From Pseudomonadota bacterium (GTDB taxonomy: Bacteria > Pseudomonadota > Gammaproteobacteria > Xanthomonadales > Xanthomonadaceae), in assembly GCA_023395465.1 (NCBI GenBank), contig JAEWZE010000264.1, positions 1 to 5,400 of the forward strand: a stretch of DNA of 5,400 nt, given 5' to 3'. The position numbers and the translations under genes were made by a program. Under the pieces are notes generated by a model. That model did not search any database. It saw only the letters and a list, made by a program, of their open reading frames with translations, and was not told the origin of the DNA. Every line of letters begins with the position of its first letter. Within the stretch, counting starts at the first letter, position 1. This document shows positions 1-5,265 of the stretch, piece after piece.

Positions 1-7
1 CGCCCGC

Positions 8-13
8 TACACT
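8..13 (+). promoter_or_regulatory. Possible -10 element of the MFS-PlsC gene
   Basis: The hexamer TACACT matches the sigma70 -10 consensus TATAAT at 4 of 6 positions. It would start transcription near position 20 and leave a leader of about 17 nt that holds the Shine-Dalgarno TGGAGG (27-32). Its surroundings (CTACACTCGCC) resemble the hexamer before the other plus-strand gene (CTATACTCCGC at 5228-5238). Any -35 box lies before the window starts, so it cannot be checked here. The call rests on position and similarity only. Confidence 0.35.
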
Positions 14-36
14 CGCCGCCAGCCACTGGAGGCCGC

Positions 37-1980
37 ATGGCGCACGACCCCGAGCACGAGCCCCGCAACCGCCACTCGCAGTTCGACCTGCTGCGCCAGC
101 GCCGCTTCCTGCCCTACTTCACGGTGCAGGCGCTGGGCGCGTTCAACGACAACGTCTACCGGCAGGCGATCATCGGCCTGCTCGGGGCGATGGTGCTCGC
201 CGGCGCGATGGCGCCCGACACGCGCGCGCTCTACACCCAGCTGGCGCCCGCGATCTTCATCGTGCCCTACTTCGTCTTCTCGGCCACCGCCGGGCAGATC
301 GCCGAGAAGCTGGAAAAGCACAGGCTGATCGTGATCACCACGGCGATGGAGATCGCGATCATGACGCTGGCGGCGGTCGGCTTCGTGCTGCAGAACATGC
401 CGCTGCTGCTGGTCGCACTGTTCTGCACCGGCCTGCAGTCGACCCTGTTCGGACCGGTGAAGTATTCGATCCTGCCGTCGGTGCTCAAGCCCGAGGAACT
501 CACCGGCGGCAACGGCCTGGTCGAGATGGGCACGTCGATCTCGATCCTGCTGGGCATGGTCTTCGGCGGCTCGATCTTCCTGCTGGCCGGGGCGGCCGGA
601 CCCTACGTGGCGGCGCTTTCGATCGTGCTGCTCGCCGTCGCCGGCAACGTGGTGGCGCGGCGCATCCCGCGCGTGGACGCGGGCGAACCCGGGCTGCGGG
701 TGGACTTCAACATCGTCAGGCAGTCGTGGCGCATCTGGCAGCTCACCCGGCGCCAGCTGGCGGTACGCAACGCGGTGCTGGGCGTGTCCTGGTTCTGGTT
801 CATCGGCACCGTCCTCACCGCGCAGTTGCCGGTGTATGCGGAGGTGAACCTGGGCGGCACCGCATCGCTGTACATCTTCGCGCTGGCGCTGTTCTCGATC
901 GGCGTGGGCGTGGGCTCGCTGCTGTGCGAGAAGCTGTCGGGGCGTACCGTCGAGATCGGCCTCGTGCCGCTGGGCGCGTTCGGCGTGAGCGCGTTCATGC
1001 TCGACCTGTACTTTGCGCGGCCGTCCGGCGCGCTTGCCACCGGCATGTCGGTCGGGGAGTTCATCGATGCGGCGGGCAGCTGGCGCGTGATCGTCGACCT
1101 GACCGGCATCGGCCTGTTCACCGGCTTCTTCGTGGTGCCGCTGTTCGCGCTGATCCAGAGCCGCACGCCGCGCGCCGAGCTGGCGCGGGTGATCGCAGGC
1201 ATGAACATCCAGAACGCGCTGTTCATCGTCGCCGCCGCCGTCGCCGGCATCGCCCTGCAGCGACTGCTGGGCTGGAGCATCCCGCAGCTGTTCCTGGCGC
1301 TGGCGATCGCCAATGCGCTGGTGGCGGTGTGGATCTTCAGCATCGTGCCGGAATTCTTCATGCGTTTCGCCAGCTGGCTGATGGTGCGCAGCCTGTACCG
1401 GCTGGAGCTGCACGGCATCGAGAAGCACGTGCCCGACGAAGGCGCGGCGCTGATCGTGTGCAACCACGTCAGCTACATGGACGCGCTGATCCTGGCGGCC
1501 ACGATCCCGCGACCGGTACGCTTCGTCATGTACTGGAAGATCTTCAACATCCCGGGGCTGCGCTGGATGTTCCGCACCGCGCGCGCCATTCCCATTGCCG
1601 GTGCGCGGGAGAACCCGGCGTTGATGCAGCAGGCGTTCGACGCGATCGACACGGCGCTGGCGGAAGGGGAACTGGTCGGCATCTTCCCGGAGGGCGCGCT
1701 GACGAAGGATGGCGAGATCGCCGCGTTCAAGTCGGGCGTGGAGAAGATCCTCGAACGCGCCGCCGCCCGCGGACAGGTGGTGCCGGTGGTGCCGATGGCG
1801 TTGCGCGGGATGTGGAGCAGCATGTGGAGCCGTCGCGACTCGCGGCTGGGCCGCATGCGCGTGCCACGCCGCTTCCGCGCGCGGGTCGGGGTGGCGGCGG
1901 AAGCGCCGTTGCATGATCCTGCGGTGAGCGCCGAAGAACTGGAGTCCAGGGTGCGCGCGCTGCGAGGCAGCGCCGCCTGA
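37..1980 (+). CDS. MFS lysophospholipid transporter-like protein fused to a PlsC-type acyltransferase
   Basis: The 647-residue protein has two parts. Residues about 20-445 form a polytopic MFS domain with the GAFNDNVYRQA signature (34-44) typical of the LplT family, which flips lysophospholipids across the inner membrane. Residues about 450-625 form a cytoplasmic glycerolipid acyltransferase domain. It has the catalytic HX4D motif in NHVSYMD (H477, D482), FPEG (550-553) for glycerol-phosphate binding, and a VVPVVPMALRG block (581-591). The likely role is uptake of lysophospholipid followed by re-acylation, i.e. membrane repair. In E. coli this is split between LplT and Aas; some bacteria have MFS, PlsC and acyl-ACP synthetase domains in one chain of over 1100 residues. 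Here the AMP-binding synthetase domain is absent, and the ORF ends cleanly in TGA after PlsC, so acyl-ACP or acyl-CoA must come from elsewhere. The ATG at 37 has TGGAGG at 27-32, 4 nt upstream. The substrate is inferred; 1-acylglycerol-3-phosphate is an alternative. Confidence 0.88.
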   Translation: MAHDPEHEPRNRHSQFDLLRQRRFLPYFTVQALGAFNDNVYRQAIIGLLGAMVLAGAMAPDTRALYTQLAPAIFIVPYFVFSATAGQIAEKLEKHRLIVITTAMEIAIMTLAAVGFVLQNMPLLLVALFCTGLQSTLFGPVKYSILPSVLKPEELTGGNGLVEMGTSISILLGMVFGGSIFLLAGAAGPYVAALSIVLLAVAGNVVARRIPRVDAGEPGLRVDFNIVRQSWRIWQLTRRQLAVRNAVLGVSWFWFIGTVLTAQLPVYAEVNLGGTASLYIFALALFSIGVGVGSLLCEKLSGRTVEIGLVPLGAFGVSAFMLDLYFARPSGALATGMSVGEFIDAAGSWRVIVDLTGIGLFTGFFVVPLFALIQSRTPRAELARVIAGMNIQNALFIVAAAVAGIALQRLLGWSIPQLFLALAIANALVAVWIFSIVPEFFMRFASWLMVRSLYRLELHGIEKHVPDEGAALIVCNHVSYMDALILAATIPRPVRFVMYWKIFNIPGLRWMFRTARAIPIAGARENPALMQQAFDAIDTALAEGELVGIFPEGALTKDGEIAAFKSGVEKILERAAARGQVVPVVPMALRGMWSSMWSRRDSRLGRMRVPRRFRARVGVAAEAPLHDPAVSAEELESRVRALRGSAA

Positions 1981-1982
1981 GT

Positions 1983-2027
1983 GGCGTGCGCGTCTCGCGG
2001 GTCGGTGATCGCGCCGACGCGCGCGTC
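1983..2027 (+). terminator. Possible terminator stem between convergent genes
   Basis: Positions 1983-1994 can pair with 2016-2027 as a 12-bp GC-rich stem including two G-T wobbles, around a 21-nt loop. Inside the loop, GTCGG (2001-2005) and CCGAC (2014-2018) offer an alternative smaller stem that overlaps the outer arm. It starts 2 nt after the stop of the plus-strand gene and lies in the convergent gap before the ampE stop. The two wobbles pair as G-U only in the plus-strand transcript and become C-A mismatches in the other, so it would serve the MFS-PlsC gene better. There is no T-tract, so a canonical intrinsic terminator is not shown. Confidence 0.3.
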
Positions 2028-2046
2028 CACGACCGGAACTGTCGCC

Positions 2047-2964
2047 TCAGCTCACCCAGCCGGCGATGACGAACAGCGCCAGCAGCGCCAGCCACAGCAC
2101 CAGCGCGCGCCAGACCAGGCCCATCGCCTCGCGCAGTTCCGGCATCGGGCCAAGCTCGCGCACCAGCGCACTGCCGCTGGCCATCCCGGCACCGGCATAG
2201 TCCTCGGCCTCGTCGGCGACGCCGCCGCGCACGCTGGCGCGGCCGACGGCGCCGAGGAAATCCGCGTCCAGCCGCAGCGAGGCGCCGCCTGCCTGTTTCC
2301 AGGCATAGGCCACGTCCTCGAAATTGCCCACCAGCGCCAGCGACAGCGTCATCAGCTGCGCCACCGGCCAGTCGAGCACCGCCAGCAGCCTACGCGCCGC
2401 AGTCACCAGCCGCGGCGGCAGGCCGGCCGCGATCGTGTCCTCGGCCAGGATCGCGAGCAGGCGGTAGCCCAGCGCGCCGACCGGCCCCAGCAGCAGGAAC
2501 CACAACAGCACCGCGAACCAGCGCCGGAGCGCGCCGCCGAACACCGCGCCGACCAGCGCCGGCGCGTCCGCCCGCGCCTGCTCGCGCTGCATCGGCGGCC
2601 ACAGCCAGGCCGCGGCGGCATGGCGCTCGTCGCCGGTGGAAGCGTCCAGCACCGCCTCGACGTCGTCGTCGAGGTTGCGCGGACCCCAGGCGTGGAACAG
2701 CACGACGATGCCCAGCAGCAGCGACGGCAGGCCTAGCCAGTGCTCCGCCAGCAGCAGCTGCAGCAGGCCGACCACGGCCAGCACCGGCAGCAGCGCCAGC
2801 GCGATCCCGAGCGGCCCCCGCCACAGTCCCGACGCGCCGCAGCGAGCGTCGAGCCAGTGCAGCCAGCGCCGGAACCATGCGTAGTTGCGCAGCGACCCTG
2901 CCGCGTCGCGCACGAGATGGCCCAGCACCAGGGCGACGACGACCGCGAGCAGGGTGGCGAACAT
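2047..2964 (-). CDS. ampE: AmpE-like inner-membrane protein (regulatory signalling modulator)
   Basis: The 305-residue membrane protein has hydrophobic segments near residues 3-15, 51-72, 77-91, 147-170 and 283-303. The segment RRWFAVLLWFLLLGPVGALGYRL (within 147-169) and the GNFEDVAYAWK stretch (213-223) are features I associate with the AmpE branch of the AmpE/CobD-like membrane family. The usual length is about 280-310 residues, so it looks complete. In enterobacteria ampE follows ampD, and AmpE is thought to act in the cell-wall-recycling/beta-lactamase induction pathway, though its biochemistry is poorly defined. Here the gene upstream is not ampD; nudC lies 167 nt upstream. No Shine-Dalgarno precedes the ATG (the six preceding bases are CCCGCC), and a TAGAAT hexamer ends 6 nt before it, which suggests a leaderless start. 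A CobD-type cobalamin biosynthesis role is less likely because no cobalamin genes are near. The family call is fairly sure, the function less so. Confidence 0.75.
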   Translation of the reverse strand: MFATLLAVVVALVLGHLVRDAAGSLRNYAWFRRWLHWLDARCGASGLWRGPLGIALALLPVLAVVGLLQLLLAEHWLGLPSLLLGIVVLFHAWGPRNLDDDVEAVLDASTGDERHAAAAWLWPPMQREQARADAPALVGAVFGGALRRWFAVLLWFLLLGPVGALGYRLLAILAEDTIAAGLPPRLVTAARRLLAVLDWPVAQLMTLSLALVGNFEDVAYAWKQAGGASLRLDADFLGAVGRASVRGGVADEAEDYAGAGMASGSALVRELGPMPELREAMGLVWRALVLWLALLALFVIAGWVS

Positions 2965-2970
2965 GGCGGG

Positions 2971-2976
2971 ATTCTA
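2971..2976 (-). promoter_or_regulatory. Possible leaderless -10 element of ampE
   Basis: Read on the minus strand, TAGAAT matches TATAAT at 5 of 6 positions. It is followed by exactly six bases (CCCGCC) and then the ampE ATG, so a start 7 nt after the hexamer would fall on the A of the ATG. No Shine-Dalgarno is present, in keeping with a leaderless mRNA. I see no TTGACA-like -35 box at 16-18 bp spacing (TCGCGG at 17 bp), so the promoter would be weak or activator-dependent. Confidence 0.42.
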
Positions 2977-3126
2977 GGCCGGGTCGCTGCGACCCGCGAG
3001 GGACCCGGCGAGGCGGGCGGCCTGCCGGGCGAAGGCGCCTCGCGGCGCGGGCGTCGCCGGACGGCTGCGCAAGGCCAGGGCCTGTCCCATGTCGGGAATG
3101 GCGCCCGAGCCGCCGCGCCCGTCCAT
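2974..3126 (-). CDS. Possible small protein of 50 residues between nudC and ampE
   Basis: This frame starts with an ATG 5 nt after the nudC stop and ends with TAG 9 nt before the ampE ATG, so it almost exactly fills the gap. It encodes 50 residues beginning MDGRGGSGAIPDMGQALALR and ending in GRSDPA. The product is Ala/Gly/Arg/Pro-rich, with no membrane segment or motif I recognise. About 90% of third codon positions are G or C, against about 80% at first and 74% at second positions, which is the order expected for genes of this genome. Against it, there is no good Shine-Dalgarno, the composition is of low complexity, and 50 open codons arise easily by chance at this GC content. Its stop overlaps the TAGAAT hexamer, and its last codons contain the palindrome at 2980-2996, so the stretch may instead be purely regulatory. 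No function is proposed. Confidence 0.3.
   Translation of the reverse strand: MDGRGGSGAIPDMGQALALRSRPATPAPRGAFARQAARLAGSLAGRSDPA
2980..2996. repeat. 17-bp perfect palindrome upstream of ampE
   Basis: CGGGTCGC-T-GCGACCCG on the plus strand has perfect 8-bp arms around one central base. It lies 3 bp upstream of the TAGAAT hexamer and 15 bp before the ampE ATG, where an operator would sit. As RNA it would fold into a 7-bp stem with a 3-nt loop, so it could also be a terminator or attenuator for read-through from nudC, though no T-tract follows. At this GC content a repeat of this kind may occur by chance in a 5-kb window; the position is what makes it notable. Confidence 0.4.
3035..3048 (-). 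repeat. Tight hairpin with GNRA-type loop in the nudC-ampE gap
   Basis: On the minus strand, which is the transcribed strand of the gene run, GCGCC-GCGA-GGCGC forms a 5-bp all-GC stem closed by a GCGA tetraloop of the stable GNRA class. It lies 84 nt after the nudC stop. It could act as an RNA stability or processing element, or be incidental in GC-rich DNA. No T-tract follows, so an intrinsic terminator is not supported. Confidence 0.25.
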
Positions 3127-3131
3127 CGCAC

Positions 3132-4079
3132 TCAGGACGACGACGCGCGTGCCGGGTCGTACCAGTATTCGATCAGCCAGCGCGAGATCGACAGCCGCGG
3201 CGACAGCAGCAGGCCCTGCTCGCCGGTTTCCCCGCGCAGCGCCGCACCGACTTCCTCGCGGGTGAACCAGCGCGCGTCCTCGAGTTCCTCATCGGCCGCG
3301 ACCGGCGTGTCGGGTTCGGCCTCGGCGTAGAAGCCGAGCATCAGCGAGGAAGGGAACGGCCAGGGCTGCGAGGCCAGGTAGCGGCAGCTGCGCACGCGCA
3401 CCGCCGACTCCTCGAACACCTCGCGCACCACGGTCTGCTCCAGGGTCTCGCCCGGCTCGACGAAGCCGGCCAGGGTCGAATAGCGCCGAGGTGGCCAGTT
3501 CGCCTGCCGGCCCAGCAGCAGCCGCCGGCCGTCGCTGACGGCCACGATCACCGCCGGATCGGTGCGCGGATAGTGCTCCAGTCCGCAGCCCGCGCAGTGG
3601 CCCAGCCAGCCGGCGCGACCGAAGCGCAACACGCCGCCGCAGGCACCGCAGTGGCGGTGCCGCGCGCGCCAGTGCAGCACCGCGCGCGCCTGTGCGAAGG
3701 CGGTGGCCTCGAAGTCGGGCCAGGCCGCCGCGGCGCTGCGCAGGTCGATGCGCGCGGGCGTATCGCGATGCGCGATGCCGGCATCCGCGACGGACGCGGT
3801 CGCGTCGACGGCCAGGTCGCCTTCGCGCATCGCGAACCAGCCCTCGTCCCCGCGCAGGCCCAGGAACAGTGCATCGCCCGGGGTGGCGGCCAGCCCGGCC
3901 GCCGGCGGCGCCAGGAGCGCGCCGTTCCCGTCCGCCCAGGCGCATCCGTCGGCATCGAGTACCAGCGCACGGCCGCCCGCCCACAGGCGCTCGAGCGCCG
4001 CGGCGTCGTCGCGCAGGTTCTCGGCGCGATCCAGCGCCGCTTCGACGAAGGCGTACGGCGCCGCGCGCCGCGGACTCAT
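3132..4079 (-). CDS. nudC: NAD+ diphosphatase / NAD-capped RNA hydrolase NudC
   Basis: The 315-residue protein has the NudC domain order: an N-terminal NUDIX-like domain (about 5-135), a zinc ribbon with C144xxC147 and C162xxC165, then the catalytic Nudix domain (about 170-300). The Nudix box starts at G205 and includes E211, R219-E220 and E223-E224, the expected divalent-metal ligands. The diagnostic SQPWPFPxSLM motif follows at 237-247 and separates NADH pyrophosphatases from other Nudix enzymes. The family cleaves NAD(H) to NMN(H) and AMP and removes NAD caps from RNA. The box ends EESAV rather than the usual EExGU, with Ala226 (codon GCG) in place of glycine. At 315 residues it is longer than E. 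coli NudC (257), mainly at the N terminus. The start ATG lies within the erpA stop as ATGA, with no Shine-Dalgarno before it, so translation probably depends on coupling to erpA. Identity is very likely. Confidence 0.95.
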   Translation of the reverse strand: MSPRRAAPYAFVEAALDRAENLRDDAAALERLWAGGRALVLDADGCAWADGNGALLAPPAAGLAATPGDALFLGLRGDEGWFAMREGDLAVDATASVADAGIAHRDTPARIDLRSAAAAWPDFEATAFAQARAVLHWRARHRHCGACGGVLRFGRAGWLGHCAGCGLEHYPRTDPAVIVAVSDGRRLLLGRQANWPPRRYSTLAGFVEPGETLEQTVVREVFEESAVRVRSCRYLASQPWPFPSSLMLGFYAEAEPDTPVAADEELEDARWFTREEVGAALRGETGEQGLLLSPRLSISRWLIEYWYDPARASSS

Positions 4080-4450
4080 GTGGTGAAGCTGCTGCCGCAG
4101 CCGCAGGTCGACTTCGCGTTCGGATTGCGGATGGTGAACTGCGCGCCGTGCAGGCTTTCGACGTAGTCGACCGAGGCGCCCATCAGGTACTGCAGGCTGA
4201 GCGGGTCGACCAGCAGCGTGACGCCGTCGGTCGCGACCGCGAGGTCGTCCTCGCCCTGCTCCTCGTCGAACTCGAAGCCGTACTGGAAGCCGGAACAGCC
4301 GCCGCCCTGGATGTAGACGCGCAGCTTGAGGGCGTCGTTGCCCTCGTCGGCGATCAGTTCGCGCACCTTGGCGGCCGCCGCGGTGGTGAACTCCAGCGGA
4401 CGATCCAGGCTCTGGTAGCCCGGCGCGGACAGATCGATGGTCGTGCTCAT
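4076..4450 (-). CDS. erpA: Iron-sulfur cluster insertion protein ErpA (A-type carrier)
   Basis: The 124-residue protein is an A-type Fe-S carrier with the three conserved cysteines: C52 in GGGCSGFQYGF and C116/C118 in the C-terminal STCGCGSSF. The LEFTTAAAAKVRELI stretch (19-33) and DPLSLQYLMGASVDY (82-96) are typical of ErpA. It receives clusters from the Isc/Suf scaffold and passes them to target apoproteins, in E. coli including IspG. The length fits the family, with about 10 extra N-terminal residues relative to E. coli ErpA (114). The frame is open upstream to 5080, but that extension is Arg/Pro-rich and overlaps the upstream gene in another frame, so the ATG at 4450 (MSTTIDLSAP) is chosen. 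It starts 32 nt after the upstream stop and has only a weak GGTGG before it. Its TGA overlaps the nudC ATG. IscA is less likely given the motif wording and the absence of isc genes. Confidence 0.95.
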   Translation of the reverse strand: MSTTIDLSAPGYQSLDRPLEFTTAAAAKVRELIADEGNDALKLRVYIQGGGCSGFQYGFEFDEEQGEDDLAVATDGVTLLVDPLSLQYLMGASVDYVESLHGAQFTIRNPNAKSTCGCGSSFTT

Positions 4451-4482
4451 GCCACCAAGGATGGAGGGTGCCGCGGCGGGCT

Positions 4483-5178
4483 TCAAGCGTCCGGGGCGGA
4501 ACGGGGCGTCGCCGCCGTGGCCTCGGCCCAGGTGAACGACTCCTCCACCGCCTGCCCGCGCGGCGGCGTAAGCGTCACGATCACGCGCAGCGGCTTGAAG
4601 CCTTCGGGCAGGATCAGGTCGCCTTCGACCTGCTGGAAGTACTTGAACGAGTAGTCGACGCCCGGCGCGTCGCCGCTTTGCCGCAGGTCGGCCCAGGCGA
4701 GGCGCTCGAGGCTGTCGTTGCGCGAACCCTCGACCTCGACGGTCAGCGTGCCGCTGCTCACCGCGGCGCGGTTCAGGGTCTGCGTCAGCGTGGCGGTGAA
4801 GTGCCATGCGCCTTCGCCCTGCGACTGCAGGCGCAGGCCGTGCACGGTCAGGCCGCGGCGCTGGCTGGTGCTGCCGACCAGGCGCTCGTAGAAGGCGACG
4901 TCGGCGCGCAGCGCGGAAATCTCCTCGTCGCGCTCGGCCAGCATGAGCTGCAGGTCGCGGTTGGCTTCGCGGCTGACCTGGTCGGAACGCGTCAGCGTGG
5001 CGACGTCCTGGCGCAGGCCGTCGACCTCCTCGCGGAGCGGCCCGTCGCCGTCGCCGCCGGCACCGCTGGCGACCGTCCACGCCCCCCAGATGCCGAACAG
5101 CAGGCAGCCGGCCAGCACGGCCATCAGCGCCAGGTGCGCGCGCGGGTGGGGATGCTCGGGAGGCGGCGAGTCGGGCAT
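4483..5178 (-). CDS. DUF6776-type membrane-anchored coiled-coil protein
   Basis: The 231-residue protein has a short Pro/His-rich cytoplasmic N terminus, one membrane helix at about 15-37 (HLALMAVLAGCLLFGIWGAW), a Gly/Asp-rich linker, and a charged region with coiled-coil character at about 47-100. A beta-rich C-terminal domain (about 105-218) follows, with regularly spaced strands such as GLTVHGLRLQ and SGTLTVEVEG. The layout resembles the uncharacterised DUF6776 family, which I recall next to erpA in gammaproteobacteria; this is from memory. A single anchor with a periplasmic coiled coil and beta domain suggests a structural or adaptor role at the cell envelope, but no function is known to me. 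The ATG at 5178 is the only good start, because an in-frame TAA lies 9 nt upstream. No Shine-Dalgarno is visible, and TAACAT ends 6 nt before the ATG. It appears to be the first gene of the minus-strand run. Confidence 0.8.
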   Translation of the reverse strand: MPDSPPPEHPHPRAHLALMAVLAGCLLFGIWGAWTVASGAGGDGDGPLREEVDGLRQDVATLTRSDQVSREANRDLQLMLAERDEEISALRADVAFYERLVGSTSQRRGLTVHGLRLQSQGEGAWHFTATLTQTLNRAAVSSGTLTVEVEGSRNDSLERLAWADLRQSGDAPGVDYSFKYFQQVEGDLILPEGFKPLRVIVTLTPPRGQAVEESFTWAEATAATPRSAPDA

Positions 5179-5184
5179 CCCGGC

Positions 5185-5190
5185 ATGTTA
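5185..5190 (-). promoter_or_regulatory. Possible leaderless -10 element of the DUF6776-type gene
   Basis: On the minus strand, TAACAT matches TATAAT at 4 of 6 positions, including the key T1, A2 and T6. It is followed by six bases (GCCGGG) and the ATG, the same geometry as before ampE. Transcription starting 7 nt after it would begin at the start codon. No -35-like box is seen at 16-18 bp spacing. A rival is TATAGG (5232-5227 on the minus strand), which would give a leader of about 40 nt. Confidence 0.33.
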
Positions 5191-5191
5191 A

Positions 5192-5213
5192 CCCCGGATC
5201 CTGAGCGCCGGGG
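5192..5213. repeat. Inverted repeat CCCCGG-N10-CCGGGG in the divergent intergenic region
   Basis: Arms of 6 bp (5192-5197 and 5208-5213) flank a 10-bp centre. The repeat starts one base upstream of the TAACAT hexamer on the minus strand and lies 15 bp upstream of the TATACT hexamer on the plus strand. A protein bound here could affect both divergent genes. If the minus-strand gene uses the upstream TATAGG element, the repeat would instead be a hairpin in its leader. Short all-GC arms are common in such DNA, so the support is modest. Confidence 0.28.
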
Positions 5214-5228
5214 CAACGCGCGCGTGCC

Positions 5229-5234
5229 TATACT
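5229..5234 (+). promoter_or_regulatory. Likely -10 element of the DUF4126-type gene
   Basis: TATACT matches the sigma70 -10 consensus at 5 of 6 positions and stands out in a GC-rich 87-bp intergenic region. Transcription would start near 5241, leaving about 25 nt of leader with the Shine-Dalgarno GGAG at 5255-5258. No clear TTGACA-like box is found 16-18 bp upstream. The same AT patch reads TATAGG on the other strand and could be shared by the divergent gene. Confidence 0.5.
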
Positions 5235-5265
5235 CCGCGCCAGTCCAGTCGCCCGGAGCGTGGCC

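Noticed and set aside
7..1914. A 635-codon open frame on the minus strand opposite the MFS-PlsC gene
   Set aside because: Its product is His/Arg/Gln-rich low complexity without any domain, while the plus strand carries clear MFS and acyltransferase motifs. It is the usual antisense shadow of a GC-rich gene.
726..1916. A 396-codon plus-strand frame inside the MFS-PlsC gene
   Set aside because: It is an alternative frame of the same gene with an Arg/Ala/His-rich product and no recognisable motif.
1981..2736. A 251-codon plus-strand frame directly after the MFS-PlsC stop, considered as a lost downstream domain such as the acyl-ACP synthetase
   Set aside because: The product is Gln/Arg/His-rich without AMP-binding motifs and lies opposite the ampE membrane segments, so it is not a remnant of that domain.
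2733..3131. A 132-codon minus-strand frame from the nudC-ampE gap into ampE
   Set aside because: It begins at a GTG and yields an Arg/Pro/Cys-rich chain overlapping ampE out of frame; the 50-codon frame at 2974-3126 has better codon-position statistics.
2877..4166. A 429-codon plus-strand frame across nudC and the nudC-ampE gap, and a similar one at 3692-4654
   Set aside because: Both give Arg/Ala/Pro-rich products and lie opposite nudC and erpA, whose catalytic and metal-binding motifs are intact on the minus strand.
4451..5080. An in-frame N-terminal extension of ErpA giving a 334-residue protein
   Set aside because: The extension is Arg/Pro-rich, overlaps the DUF6776-type gene in another frame, and the normal ErpA start with the family's usual length is at 4450.
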